A stretch of DNA of 54,853 nucleotides from an uncultured Lachnospiraceae bacterium (GCA_902789175.1 CADANF010000030.1:1-54853); one strand, 5' to 3'; shown: positions 1 to 9,005, counted from the first letter of the stretch. A program made the numbers and translations. Notes: generated from the letters alone by a model not told the origin.

Positions 1-1
1 A

Positions 2-181
2 CAGAATGGTGCAGTAAAAACACTTCCAGTAGCAGTACAGGCATTCGTTGGATCATACGTAAAAGAGTGGAACATGATCCTTGCGGCAGCACTTCTTGCT
101 ATCGTTCCTATGATAATCTTATTTATCATAGCTCAGAAGCAGATCATGGATGGTATGATCGAGGGAGCTGTAAAGGGTTAA
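2..181 (+). CDS. Carbohydrate ABC transporter permease, C-terminal fragment (MalG/AraQ type)
   Basis: Only the last 59 codons lie in the window; the frame is open from base 2 to the TAA at 179-181. The visible part reads as the last segment of a binding-protein-dependent permease: a residual periplasmic loop, then 'EWNMILAAALLAIVPMIILFIIAQ' split as a hydrophobic helix at roughly residues 24-45 of the fragment, and a short cytoplasmic tail ending in a GAVKG motif that is common at the end of MalG-like sugar permeases. It would import an oligosaccharide together with upstream partners that are not visible. A terminator follows directly. The family call rests on this short tail only; the substrate cannot be read. 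Confidence 0.75.
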   Translation, partial: QNGAVKTLPVAVQAFVGSYVKEWNMILAAALLAIVPMIILFIIAQKQIMDGMIEGAVKG

Positions 182-238
182 TAATTACCTTGATGCGTTA
201 TTTTTATATTGCTATAATTGGTTTAGCAATTATTAGCC

Positions 239-275
239 AAAAAGAGACCAGGCATATTGCAGGGTCTCTTTTTGT
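239..275 (+). terminator. Intrinsic terminator after the sugar ABC permease
   Basis: A perfect 11-bp stem, AAAAAGAGACC (239-249) with GGTCTCTTTTT (263-273), closes a 13-nt loop. The T-tract forms the 3' part of the stem. It ends the sugar-transport operon 118 nt after the permease stop region and about 25 nt before the YesL-like gene. Confidence 0.8.
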
Positions 276-298
276 ATTAAATATGACCGGGGGATAAT

Positions 299-1072
299 AT
301 GGGCGGACTTTTTGATGTAGATGGACCTATCATGAATGCGCTGCAGGATCTGATGGTTCTAGTAGTGCTTAATCTTTTTACGATACTTTGTTGTATTCCT
401 GTTTTTACAGCAGGGGCTGCACTCACGGCGCTTCATTTTACTATTATGAAGATGAAGAAAGGTAAGTCTGGACTCTACAAAATGTATTTTAGAGAGTTTA
501 AGAATAACCTTAAGACAATGACTCCTACATGGATTGTATTGTTATTATTTGGTATCTTTCTTGCATTTGATTATTGGATCCTTTATAGGATGGCCAGTGC
601 AGGAGAAAGTAATCTGGCAAAAACAAAGGTATTTTTATTTAATAGTGGTACAGATATGATGAAGTTTTTATTTCTGTTGGAATATCTTGGGATATTTATT
701 TGGTTTGCGATATTTGTGTGGGTATTTCCTTACGGAGCAAGATTTGTCAATTCAATCAGAGCAAACCTGCATAATGCACTCCTTTTAGCAACAGGAAAGC
801 TTCCGAGAACACTTGTTATGATGCTCTTTACCATGTTAGTACCATTTTTTATGCTGGTGGCTTTTTTGAAGGTATTTCCTTTGTTTGTAGCTCTTGGTAT
901 TTCTCTTCCAGCATATCTTTGTTCCTTTATATATGCAGGGGTTATGGATCCTATGGTGAGAAAGGCAAAACTTGCAGCAGGTATTCCTCTTTTGGATGAT
1001 GAGGAAGATGATAAAGAAGAAGTAGAAGAGAAGGAAGAAAAGTATAAAAAGGGCGAGAAAACTGATTCATAA
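299..1072 (+). CDS. YesL-family (DUF624) integral membrane protein
   Basis: The 257-residue protein begins MGGLFDVDGPIMNAL and has about five hydrophobic segments (near residues 16-40, 79-98, 122-147, 168-190 and 193-215). An FxxFK-type cytoplasmic stretch (FREFKNNLK) follows the second segment. This layout is that of YesL/DUF624, a family of unknown biochemical function usually found next to carbohydrate ABC transporters and CAZyme clusters, as here. The last 27 residues are an unusually acidic and lysine-rich tail (DDEEDDKEEVEEKEEK...). ATG at 299 is preceded by a CCGGGGG ribosome-binding site. A terminator stands between this gene and the permease, so it may have its own promoter or depend on read-through. 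Confidence 0.8.
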   Translation: MGGLFDVDGPIMNALQDLMVLVVLNLFTILCCIPVFTAGAALTALHFTIMKMKKGKSGLYKMYFREFKNNLKTMTPTWIVLLLFGIFLAFDYWILYRMASAGESNLAKTKVFLFNSGTDMMKFLFLLEYLGIFIWFAIFVWVFPYGARFVNSIRANLHNALLLATGKLPRTLVMMLFTMLVPFFMLVAFLKVFPLFVALGISLPAYLCSFIYAGVMDPMVRKAKLAAGIPLLDDEEDDKEEVEEKEEKYKKGEKTDS

Positions 1073-1132
1073 ATCAACAAGTTTATCTTAAGCAAATTTT
1101 AATAATTTATAAGTTTTATATTAATAAGTATA

Positions 1133-1184
1133 GGGTATAGTATAGTGCGTGAAATGAAGAGAGCTTTATGCTATACTCTTTTTT
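1133..1184 (+). terminator. Terminator or attenuator hairpin just ahead of the Dlt-like operon
   Basis: GGGTATAGTATA (1133-1144) pairs with TATGCTATACTC (1167-1178) over 12 positions including two G-T wobbles, followed directly by six T residues (1179-1184). It ends the YesL transcript. It also lies only 23 nt upstream of the next start codon, leaving almost no room for a promoter downstream of it, so it may act as a conditional attenuator for the operon that follows. Confidence 0.65.
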
Positions 1185-1206
1185 ATGTTTTTAAGGAGAA
1201 AAGTCA

Positions 1207-2763
1207 ATGGCATATAATACTAATACATATTTTATATATTTTCTTCCGGCAGTAATGCTTACATACATGCTTACGCCTAAGAAATATAGATACATAACGC
1301 TTCTTATTGCGAGTGGAGTGTTTTTTGCACTGATAAGTAAATACCTGATCCTTTGGTGTTTTATAACAACATTGGTAACTTATTTTGGTGGACTTCTGAT
1401 AGATCATTTCAATGTTAAGGTTAAGGAAATTCCTAAAACAGAGAAGGTCGAGAGAGAAAAATACCAAAAAAAAGCTTTTAGGATCGTGTTCTTAAGTGTA
1501 TTTATATCAGTTGGAATTCTTGTGTTCCTTAAATATACTCAGTTCACTGTTGAAGAGATAAATAAGTTATTTAAAACAACTTTTTCAATTAGAAAGCTGG
1601 CAATACCTATTGGTATTTCTTTTTATACACTGCAGGCTGTGGGCTATCTTCTAGATGTTTACTGGAAGAGGATAAAAGTTGAGAGAAACTTCCTCCATGT
1701 CTTCTTATTTATGACGTTTTTCCCAACACTTATGGAAGGCCCTATTATGAGATGGGATGATGTTAAGAGTCAACTCTTTGAAGGTAATCCAATTACAGAT
1801 AAAACTTTTGCGAGGGGGGCTGTCCGTATAGGATGGGGACTTTTTAAGAGAATGCTTATTGCTGACAGACTTGATATTATGGTCAGAACATTATTCTCAA
1901 CAAATAAGCATTATGCCGGCGTGATGATTATTTTAACAGCATTTGTGGTAACAATTCAGCTTTATCTGGAATTCTCGGGAACAATCGATATTGTTATTGG
2001 AAGCGCTGAGTTATTTGATATTAGGCTTCCAGAGAATTTCCGCCAGCCATTTCTTTCGGAGAATGCAGCTGAATTCTGGAGAAGATGGCACATCTCACTT
2101 GGTGTGTGGTTTAAAAATTACATTTTCTATCCGGTATCTACAAGCCAGATGATGAAAAAATGGAATAAGTTTGGTAAAAAACATTGTTCCAAATATTGGA
2201 CAATGATAGTTACATCTGCTATAGCGCTTTTCCCTGTATGGATGTTAAATGGGCTTTGGCATGGACCTAAAGAAACATATATACTTTATGGTGTGTTTTA
2301 CTTTATTGTTCTTTTGGTGGGAGAAATGTGGAAGCCTGCAGGATCAGGGATAGCAAATATGCTTCATCTTGATGAAAAAGGTAAGGCTGTCAGATGGTTT
2401 AGAATTGCAAGAACCTGGATCATTATTGGTGTAGGAGAAGTATTATTCAGAGCTGAAAGTTTTGCACAGTTTAAGGAAATGATGAGAAATCTCTTTATAT
2501 CAGATTTCTTTAAAAATATAGAGTTACATAATATGAACCTCGGACTTGATTCAGGAGATTATACAATATGTCTTCTTGGAATCATTGTAGTAGCTATTGT
2601 GGATCTTATGTTAGAAAAGAATCCTGATCTGCTTGATTCTGTTCCTGATCTTCCATTAAAAAAGAGATGGACTATATATTATGCACTTATTCTTGCGATT
2701 GTTTGGTTTGGTGCCTACGGTGCAGGATATCAGCCAGTGGATCTTATTTATGCAGGTTTCTAG
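1207..2763 (+). CDS. MBOAT-family O-acyltransferase (DltB/AlgI-like)
   Basis: A 518-residue polytopic membrane protein. It carries the MBOAT signatures: a conserved 'FFPTLMEGPIMRW' region near residue 175, 'ENAAEFWRRWHISLGVWFKN' split around residue 290, and the catalytic-histidine motif NGLWHGP near residue 353. In Dlt systems the MBOAT protein moves an acyl or aminoacyl group from an acyl carrier protein across the membrane onto a cell-surface polymer. Here it is the first gene of a five-gene operon containing an SGNH protein, a carrier protein and an adenylating ligase, which supports that role. ATG 1207 has AAGGAG at 1193-1198. The polymer acceptor and the transferred group are not evident from sequence. 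Confidence 0.88.
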   Translation: MAYNTNTYFIYFLPAVMLTYMLTPKKYRYITLLIASGVFFALISKYLILWCFITTLVTYFGGLLIDHFNVKVKEIPKTEKVEREKYQKKAFRIVFLSVFISVGILVFLKYTQFTVEEINKLFKTTFSIRKLAIPIGISFYTLQAVGYLLDVYWKRIKVERNFLHVFLFMTFFPTLMEGPIMRWDDVKSQLFEGNPITDKTFARGAVRIGWGLFKRMLIADRLDIMVRTLFSTNKHYAGVMIILTAFVVTIQLYLEFSGTIDIVIGSAELFDIRLPENFRQPFLSENAAEFWRRWHISLGVWFKNYIFYPVSTSQMMKKWNKFGKKHCSKYWTMIVTSAIALFPVWMLNGLWHGPKETYILYGVFYFIVLLVGEMWKPAGSGIANMLHLDEKGKAVRWFRIARTWIIIGVGEVLFRAESFAQFKEMMRNLFISDFFKNIELHNMNLGLDSGDYTICLLGIIVVAIVDLMLEKNPDLLDSVPDLPLKKRWTIYYALILAIVWFGAYGAGYQPVDLIYAGF

Positions 2764-2778
2764 TAAATTGAGGTAATA

Positions 2779-3747
2779 ATGAAAAAATTAAAAAATAACA
2801 TAAAAAACAATTTCATATTGAGATGCATACTTTTTACAAGCATCCTTCTTATTCTGCTTTATGTTCCAAGTATGATATTATCACCTGAGTTTATGACCAG
2901 ACATGAATTAAATCTTGGAAGAAATGAAGTTTTTGCCAAGGTGGCAAATGAAAAACCAGATACTATTGATGTGATAGTACTTGGTGACAGTCTTAGTTAT
3001 ACAACGGTATCTCCAATGCAGATCTGGGAAGAGTATGGATATGCAGTATATGATGCTGGTGCTCCAGGACAAAATATCAATGAGACATTTGATGTTTTAG
3101 AAATTGCACTTAAGAAGCAGCATCCAAAGATCGCTCTTTTAGAGACAAATGAGTTATACAGAAAGACAAAAGAAGCTGGAAAAGATTCTAAGATATCTGA
3201 AGTGGTTTATAAGGCCTGTCCTGTATTTAAATACCATAATGTATGGAAAACTCCATTTGTTTCAAGACTTGGAGATTCATATAAGGGATATATATTTAAT
3301 ACAAAAGTAAAACCTTATAAGGGTGGAGAGTATCTTTTTAGTACAACTGAAAAAAGAAATATATCTGCTGAGAATGAAGAAACCTTTAAAAAGATAAAGA
3401 AGCTTTGTGATGATAACGGAGTAAAGCTGGTCCTTTATTCTGCTCCTTCTCCAAAGTGTTATAACATGGAAAAGATAAATGCCATTGAAGAATTTGCTGA
3501 AAAGTATGGCGTTGATTATATAGAGCTTAATAAAGAAAAAGAGGCTGTAAATATCAATTGGAGTAAAGACACCAGAGATAAAGGGGATCATCTTAATTCT
3601 TATGGTACTAAAAAGACAACAGATTTTATCGCTAAAAAGATAGATTCTTATGGCATATTAAAAGACAGAAGAAATGATGAGAACTTTACTGATTGGCACA
3701 AAGTTTATGAAAAATATAAGACTGCAGAGAGGAAAAATGGAATCTAG
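2779..3747 (+). CDS. SGNH/GDSL-hydrolase-like protein, DltD-like partner
   Basis: 322 residues with one N-terminal membrane anchor (about residues 13-31) followed by an extracytoplasmic domain. The domain contains an SGNH-type block I, 'VIVLGDSLSYTTVSP', near residue 67, an 'APGQNINET' block, and a C-terminal 'GDHLNSYG' that holds the likely catalytic histidine. Such proteins sit beside MBOAT acyltransferases in Dlt, AlgI/AlgX and Pat systems and help hand the acyl group to the polymer. The gene starts 15 nt after the MBOAT stop and is 2 nt from the next gene, so all are co-transcribed. Classical DltD is longer (around 400 residues), so this is a DltD analogue rather than a certain orthologue. 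Confidence 0.78.
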   Translation: MKKLKNNIKNNFILRCILFTSILLILLYVPSMILSPEFMTRHELNLGRNEVFAKVANEKPDTIDVIVLGDSLSYTTVSPMQIWEEYGYAVYDAGAPGQNINETFDVLEIALKKQHPKIALLETNELYRKTKEAGKDSKISEVVYKACPVFKYHNVWKTPFVSRLGDSYKGYIFNTKVKPYKGGEYLFSTTEKRNISAENEETFKKIKKLCDDNGVKLVLYSAPSPKCYNMEKINAIEEFAEKYGVDYIELNKEKEAVNINWSKDTRDKGDHLNSYGTKKTTDFIAKKIDSYGILKDRRNDENFTDWHKVYEKYKTAERKNGI

Positions 3748-3749
3748 TC

Positions 3750-4937
3750 ATGGAAATGAATATTAAAAAAGCAAGAGAGATTGCTGAAACAAATAAAAAT
3801 TCATTTTATTTATTTGATTTTGATATATTTGAGGCAAGGATAAAAATGATAGAGGAAGGGCTTAAGGGCAGTGCTAAAGTATGCTATGCCATGAAAGCAA
3901 ATCCTTTCCTTACTGGTGTTGCCGTAAATGTTTTAGATAGGATTGAAGTATGCTCATATGGAGAATATGAGATCTGTAGAGATTTAAAGATTCCTGCTGA
4001 AAAGCTTCTTATTTCAGGAGTATTAAAGAAAAAAGAAGATTTGGACAAGATAATCAGTGAAACAGATGGAAGATGCATATTTACTGTAGAGTCCTGGAAT
4101 CAGTTCCTTCAGTTAAAAGAAGCAGCTCGTGTAAGAAGGATAAATATCATCATCAGACTTACAAATAAAAGTCAGTTCGGTGTTAATAAAGAAGATATTT
4201 TAGAGATGATAAAGGAATCAATGGATGTAAAAGACCTTAATGTAAAAGGTATCCATTATTTCTCAGGTACTCAGAAAAAACATCCGGATAAGGATAAGAA
4301 AGAACTTCTTATGCTGGATGAACTTATCAAAGAGATAAAGGAATCTACAGGACATGATATTGAAGAATTAGAATATGGTCCTGGAATCCCATATTCATAT
4401 TTTGAAGGTAAGGACGTACTTCCTATGGAAGACTTCCTTGATACTATAAGTAATACCATTAATGAGATGGAATTTGGCGGCAGTGTAACTATTGAACTTG
4501 GACGTGCTATTGCAGCTGTCTCGGGTTGTTACTGCACAAGAGTTCTTGATGTAAAGAAAAATATAGATACAGATTATCTTATGACAGATGGTGGAATCCA
4601 TCAGCTTGCATATGACGGCCAGATTAAGGGAATGTATCATCCATTTATGGAAGTTGTAAGAGATCATGAGGATCTTTATCCAGAAAAAGTGTGGACAGTA
4701 TGCGGTTCACTTTGTACAATGAATGATGTTTTGACTGCAAATATTAAGCTTGGAGATGTCAGGGTTGGAGACGCTCTGATATTCAAAAATGCAGGAGCTT
4801 ATTCTTTTGCAGAAGGTATGGCATTATTTCTTTCTCATGAATTACCGGATGTATACGGTTATTCAGTTAAGGAGGGCTTAATGGTAATGAGAAAAGATGT
4901 TTTGACATATCCATTTAATACAGTAAAAAGGAGTTAA
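3750..4937 (+). CDS. Fold-type III PLP enzyme, diaminopimelate/ornithine decarboxylase-like
   Basis: The 395-residue protein has the alanine racemase-like barrel followed by the decarboxylase C-terminal domain. The PLP lysine is K49 in CYAMKANP. Other family marks are HYFSGTQ (phosphate-binding region), the glycine-rich EYGPGIPYSYFEG, ELGRAIAAVSG, and a C-terminal CGSLCTMND in which C322 occupies the catalytic cysteine position. The residues after this cysteine read T-M-N-D instead of the E-S-x-D of LysA, so the substrate side-chain pocket is changed and the substrate cannot be assigned. It lies between the SGNH protein and the carrier protein of a Dlt-like operon, which suggests it prepares or modifies the amino acid that is loaded. 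Confidence 0.82.
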   Translation: MEMNIKKAREIAETNKNSFYLFDFDIFEARIKMIEEGLKGSAKVCYAMKANPFLTGVAVNVLDRIEVCSYGEYEICRDLKIPAEKLLISGVLKKKEDLDKIISETDGRCIFTVESWNQFLQLKEAARVRRINIIIRLTNKSQFGVNKEDILEMIKESMDVKDLNVKGIHYFSGTQKKHPDKDKKELLMLDELIKEIKESTGHDIEELEYGPGIPYSYFEGKDVLPMEDFLDTISNTINEMEFGGSVTIELGRAIAAVSGCYCTRVLDVKKNIDTDYLMTDGGIHQLAYDGQIKGMYHPFMEVVRDHEDLYPEKVWTVCGSLCTMNDVLTANIKLGDVRVGDALIFKNAGAYSFAEGMALFLSHELPDVYGYSVKEGLMVMRKDVLTYPFNTVKRS

Positions 4938-4942
4938 TAAAA

Positions 4943-5176
4943 ATGGAAACAAGAGAACAGATTATTGAGATTTTAAATGAGATTGATGACAGTATTGATT
5001 ATGAAAATGAAGATAGATTAGTTGATGATCATCTTCTTGATTCATTTGGTATCATCTCACTTGTTGCTGAGTTAGAAGATAACTTTGATATTCAGATAGG
5101 TGCAGAAGAAATGATCCCAGAAAATTTCAATTCAGTTGAAGCACTTGCTGCAATGGTAGAGCGCCTCGCTGAATAA
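4943..5176 (+). CDS. Acyl carrier protein, DltC-like
   Basis: A 77-residue acidic helical carrier. The phosphopantetheine attachment site is Ser34 in 'HLLDSFGIISLVAELEDNF', which closely follows the LLDSFG(T)VELL-type pattern of DltC rather than the DSLD pattern of fatty-acid ACP. It is expected to carry the aminoacyl thioester from the downstream ligase to the MBOAT protein. It starts 5 nt after the decarboxylase-like gene. A small hairpin (CTTATAG/CTATAAG, about 5193-5211) lies between this gene and the ligase without a T-tract, so it probably affects mRNA processing or stability rather than termination. Confidence 0.88.
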   Translation: METREQIIEILNEIDDSIDYENEDRLVDDHLLDSFGIISLVAELEDNFDIQIGAEEMIPENFNSVEALAAMVERLAE

Positions 5177-5224
5177 TCTTTAAATAAAAATCTTATAGTA
5201 TAGCTATAAGAAAGAAGTGGCGAT

Positions 5225-6745
5225 ATGAAAGAGAATTTAATTCAGATATTTGAAAAAACAGTAAATGATTATCCAGAAAATATAGCGGCTATTGATCCTG
5301 AAAGAAAGCTTAGCTATCAGGAGTTAAAAGAGCTGGCTGTCAGAATGGGTAAGAATATTAGAAAGAAAGCATGTCTGGATAAAGAAGAAACAGGTTTTCC
5401 AGTAGCAATTTTTACAGAAAAAAATATAAATCTTTATGGAGCAGTTCTTGGAACGATGTATGCTGGTGGTTTCTATGTATATATTAATCCTGAACAGACT
5501 GTTTCAAGGATAAATAAGATAATAGAAGTACTTGATCCTCGTCTTATCATATATTCAGAGGATTTAAAGGAAAAGTTTGATGAAACAGGATACAAAGGTA
5601 TGGCTGTTTCAATGGAAGAGATAGCTGATTCATGCAGTACAAATGAATTAGATTCATACTGTGTGAATAGAGAAAACCCTATTTATGGCATATTTACCTC
5701 TGGTTCGACAGGTACACCAAAGTGTGTACTTGTAAGTCAGGGTGCAGTTATAGATTTTATTGATCATTTCGTAAAAGCATTTGCTTTTACTCCCTCAGAT
5801 GTTATCGCAAATCAAGCTCCGTTTGACTTCGATGTATCTATTAAGGATATATTCACAGCTTTAATGACTGGAGCAACCCTTCTCCTGATTCCACGAGATT
5901 ACTTTACTCAACCCCCTAGACTCGTGGACTATATATGCGATAATCATGCAACAACCTTAACCTGGGCTGTATCGGCATTATGTATAATTTCTGGTATGAA
6001 AGGACTCGATTATCGTCTCCCTACTGATTTAAAAAGAGTTCTTTTCAGCGGAGAAGTAATGCCAACTAAGCAGTTGATGATATGGCAGAAGGCCCTCCCT
6101 ACTGTTACTTATGTCAATCTTTATGGCCCATCAGAAATTACCTGTAACTGCACCTACTATATTATAGATCATAAGGTGGAGGCTGGCGAAAAGCTTCCGC
6201 TTGGTAAAGTTTTTGATGGAAGAAAAGTTGTTCTTTTAGATGAAAAAGGACAGGAAATAACAGAGAAAAATGTAAGTGGAGAGATCGCTGTAAGTGGCGA
6301 GTCACTTGCAATAGGTTATTATCATAACGAAGAAGAAACAAAGAAACATTTCCAGGAAAGAAATGAAGATGGACATTCTGTAAGAACCTATTTTACAGGC
6401 GATGTAGCTTTTATCGCTGATGATGGGGAAATGTACTTTGCAGGTAGAAAAGATTTCCAGATCAAGCATATGGGTCATAGGATCGAGCTTGAGGAGATTG
6501 AGAGAACTATAGGAACATATGATGGCGTTGAGAGATGCTGTGCAAGATATGATGAAGAAAAGAGCAGAATCTATCTTTATTATACTGGTGAAAGAGATGG
6601 AAGAGAACTTCATGTGGAGGTAAAGAAGAGACTTCCTTTATATATGGTTCCTAACAAATTTATTCATGTTACAGAATTTATTCTGAACAAGAATGGTAAG
6701 ATTGACCGCAAATTATTGGAAAAACTTCCAGTAGTTTCAAAATAA
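5225..6745 (+). CDS. AMP-forming amino acid ligase, DltA-like adenylation enzyme
   Basis: 506 residues with the full set of adenylation core motifs: the A3 P-loop IFTSGSTGTPK near residue 158, NQAPFDFDVSIKD with the Asp expected to hold the substrate amino group, A5 NLYGPSEIT, A7 YFTGDVAF, A8 GRKDFQIKHMGHRIELEEIE, and A10 NGKIDRKLL with the catalytic lysine. Length and motif order match DltA (D-alanine:D-alanyl carrier protein ligase). The segment that in DltA contains the D-alanine-selective cysteine reads TWAVSALCIISG, with its cysteine offset in my hand alignment, so the loaded amino acid need not be D-alanine. It is the last gene of the operon and is followed by a strong terminator. Confidence 0.85.
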   Translation: MKENLIQIFEKTVNDYPENIAAIDPERKLSYQELKELAVRMGKNIRKKACLDKEETGFPVAIFTEKNINLYGAVLGTMYAGGFYVYINPEQTVSRINKIIEVLDPRLIIYSEDLKEKFDETGYKGMAVSMEEIADSCSTNELDSYCVNRENPIYGIFTSGSTGTPKCVLVSQGAVIDFIDHFVKAFAFTPSDVIANQAPFDFDVSIKDIFTALMTGATLLLIPRDYFTQPPRLVDYICDNHATTLTWAVSALCIISGMKGLDYRLPTDLKRVLFSGEVMPTKQLMIWQKALPTVTYVNLYGPSEITCNCTYYIIDHKVEAGEKLPLGKVFDGRKVVLLDEKGQEITEKNVSGEIAVSGESLAIGYYHNEEETKKHFQERNEDGHSVRTYFTGDVAFIADDGEMYFAGRKDFQIKHMGHRIELEEIERTIGTYDGVERCCARYDEEKSRIYLYYTGERDGRELHVEVKKRLPLYMVPNKFIHVTEFILNKNGKIDRKLLEKLPVVSK

Positions 6746-6773
6746 TCTCACGGGGATTTCCCTTTCCCCAAAT

Positions 6774-6862
6774 AAACTGACAGATAGCCAAAGTTTAAGG
6801 ATTCACCGCTCCTTAAACTGTGTTACAATAGTAAATGGCTGTACTGTCAGTTTTATTTTTTT
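6774..6862 (+). terminator. Branched intrinsic terminator after the Dlt-like operon
   Basis: An outer stem AAACTGACAG (6774-6783) / CTGTCAGTTT (6844-6853), an inner AGCCA/TGGCT stem (6786-6790 and 6836-6840) and a perfect 10-bp apical hairpin AGTTTAAGGA (6792-6801) / TCCTTAAACT (6810-6819) nest within each other. They are followed by a T-rich tract (6850-6862). Confidence 0.75.
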
Positions 6863-6963
6863 GAGATGATCATGAAAATAAAAATGTAGTAACAAAAGAA
6901 GTAAGCTATAATGAAATATGATAAAACACACCACACAAATATAATTTAAAAGGGGGATTGATC

Positions 6964-8838
6964 ATGAAAAAAATCTTTAAAAAAATAGTGGCGTTATCAT
7001 TAGCTGCAATGCTTTTTACGGGCTGTGCTAATAATAAGACTGATAGTAAAGCAGGCAGTGATGATACCAATGTGAAAAAAAGTGATACGGTCTCATCAGA
7101 GGGGGACAGTACAAAGGGCGAGACTTCTGAATATGCAGGTAAAACTGCATATGAGATATTGAAAAGCCTTACAACGGAGCAAAAGGTTTCTCAAATGCTT
7201 CAGCCTGCAGTATATATGGTAAGCGAAGAGATGATGCAGGATCAATGCTATGGAAGTCTTCTTTCAAAATTAGAAACTGTTTCTTATACCGAGTGGCAGG
7301 ACATAGTTGATAGTTATCAGGAAGCGGCACTTTCTTCTGATGCAGGAATTCCTTATCTTTTTGGACAAGATGATGTACATGGGGTTAATTATGCCACGGG
7401 GACAGTCATTTTTCCTCATAATATAGGTATGGGAGCTGCAAATGATCCAGAGCTTATGTATCAGGTGGGGCTTATTACAGCAGATGAAGCAAAAATGTGC
7501 CATATGTTATGGAATTTTTCTCCTTGTGTGGCCCAGTCAGCAGATCCTAGATGGGGCAGAACTTATGAAAGTTATGGTGCAGATTTAGATATCATAAAAA
7601 GTTTAAGCGGTGAATATGTAAGAGGTCTTAAGGATGGAGGACTTGTTGCCTGTGGAAAACATTTTTTTGCAGATGGAAATGTAAAGTTTGGTACAGGAGA
7701 AAACTCAGATGCTGTAAGACTTATAGATAGAGGGGATGCTGTCCTTTCAGATGAAGAAATAAATGAACTCCTTTCTGTATATCAGAATCTTATAGATAAC
7801 GGGGTTCAGACGATCATGATAAGCCATTCATCACTTAATGGCGTTAAGATGCATGAAAACAAGAAGTATATTGATTATCTTAAGAATGAAATGGGATTTG
7901 AAGGATTTATCGTAAGTGACTGGAATTCAGTTCAGAATACTTCAGCAGATACATATAAGCAGCAGCTTGTAAATGCCATTAATTCAGGTATCGATATGCT
8001 TATGGAAGTAGAGAGCTTTGATCAGGCAAAGGTTCTTATTCTTGAAGCTATAGATGAAGGAAGTATCAGTGAAGAAAGAATCGATGACGCAGTAAGAAGA
8101 ATTCTTCAGGTTAAGATAAATGAAGGAATAATGGATGATCCTTTCTGCAAGAATATGAAGACAACTATGAAATCTACAGGGTCACCAGAATACAGAAAAG
8201 TTGCTGAAAGGGCTGTAGAAGAAAGCCTTGTTCTACTTAAAAATGAAAATGATATATTGCCATTAAAAAAGGGCAGTAAGGTATTTATCACAGGTCCTGC
8301 AGCAAATAATGCGCAGGTTCAGTGTGGTGGATGGACCATTGACTGGAATAAAAGTCCAAACGTTGGGATTGAAGGAGTTACCACTATACAGAATGGTATG
8401 AAGCAGGTGTTTCCTGAAAAAGATATCGAAGTTATAACTGAGCCGTCCCGCGCCGGGGAAGCGGATGTGATAATTCTAGTAATAGGCGAAGAATCCTATG
8501 CAGAGTGGAATGGTGATACAGAAGATTTAAGTATCACAGGAGACCTTGGCATAAGATCAAATGAAGCGATGATAAATAAGGTAAAAGAGTATAATAAGCC
8601 TGTAGTTACCCTTATAGTTGCCGGAAGGCAGGTCCTTATCAAAGATTATATCGATTCCTGGGATGCGGCAGTTATGTGTTATCTTCCCGGTTCTGAAGGA
8701 CAGGGAGTTGCTAATGTACTTTGTGGCAAAGCTGATTTCAAAGGAAAACTTCCTAGCCCATGGTACGGTAGCGTAGATGAGATAGGAAGCGGAAAAAGCT
8801 GGCTTGATATTGGATATGGCCTTTCGTATTCTGATTAA
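6964..8838 (+). CDS. Glycoside hydrolase family 3 beta-glucosidase, lipoprotein
   Basis: 624 residues. A lipoprotein signal ends in the lipobox LFTGC, then comes a Ser/Asp/Lys-rich linker and the two-domain GH3 catalytic unit. The nucleophile is D319 in GFIVSDWN; KHFFADG is the substrate-loop motif. E514 in IGEESYAEWNGD matches the acid/base of the barley exo-glucanase (ExoI) subgroup, so an exo-acting beta-glucosidase on short beta-glucans is likely. It acts on the outer face of the membrane. ATG 6964 is chosen over the in-frame TTG at 6958 because AGGGGG (6951-6956) then sits 7 nt upstream. It is monocistronic between the terminator and the next promoter; a TATAAT at 6907-6912 may be its -10. 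Confidence 0.9.
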   Translation: MKKIFKKIVALSLAAMLFTGCANNKTDSKAGSDDTNVKKSDTVSSEGDSTKGETSEYAGKTAYEILKSLTTEQKVSQMLQPAVYMVSEEMMQDQCYGSLLSKLETVSYTEWQDIVDSYQEAALSSDAGIPYLFGQDDVHGVNYATGTVIFPHNIGMGAANDPELMYQVGLITADEAKMCHMLWNFSPCVAQSADPRWGRTYESYGADLDIIKSLSGEYVRGLKDGGLVACGKHFFADGNVKFGTGENSDAVRLIDRGDAVLSDEEINELLSVYQNLIDNGVQTIMISHSSLNGVKMHENKKYIDYLKNEMGFEGFIVSDWNSVQNTSADTYKQQLVNAINSGIDMLMEVESFDQAKVLILEAIDEGSISEERIDDAVRRILQVKINEGIMDDPFCKNMKTTMKSTGSPEYRKVAERAVEESLVLLKNENDILPLKKGSKVFITGPAANNAQVQCGGWTIDWNKSPNVGIEGVTTIQNGMKQVFPEKDIEVITEPSRAGEADVIILVIGEESYAEWNGDTEDLSITGDLGIRSNEAMINKVKEYNKPVVTLIVAGRQVLIKDYIDSWDAAVMCYLPGSEGQGVANVLCGKADFKGKLPSPWYGSVDEIGSGKSWLDIGYGLSYSD

Positions 8839-8904
8839 GAGTCCGGTAATTGATATCTAAAATTTGAAATTTGTGTGACAAATGACTGTCTATATGTGGA
8901 ATCG

Positions 8905-8933
8905 TTGTCATATTCTTGCTATGATAGTATCAT
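8905..8933 (+). promoter_or_regulatory. Probable promoter of the EAL gene with a palindrome over the -10
   Basis: TTGTCA (8905-8910) is followed after 17 nt by TATCAT (8928-8933). The -10 lies inside the perfect 13-bp palindrome ATGATAGTATCAT (8921-8933), which could be a repressor site. The assignment is by eye only. Confidence 0.4.
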
Positions 8934-9005
8934 ATAATTAACATAGGGAAGAATGTACAAAGTATGAATCTTATTATATTTTTAGATTTCTAAGAGGGTG
9001 ATGTT

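Noticed and set aside
67-297. 76-codon ORF
   Set aside because: It overlaps the sugar permease tail in another frame and crosses a terminator; no family features.
5190-5215. Terminator between the carrier protein and the ligase
   Set aside because: The CTTATAG/CTATAAG hairpin is short and has no T-tract after it; the operon should continue.
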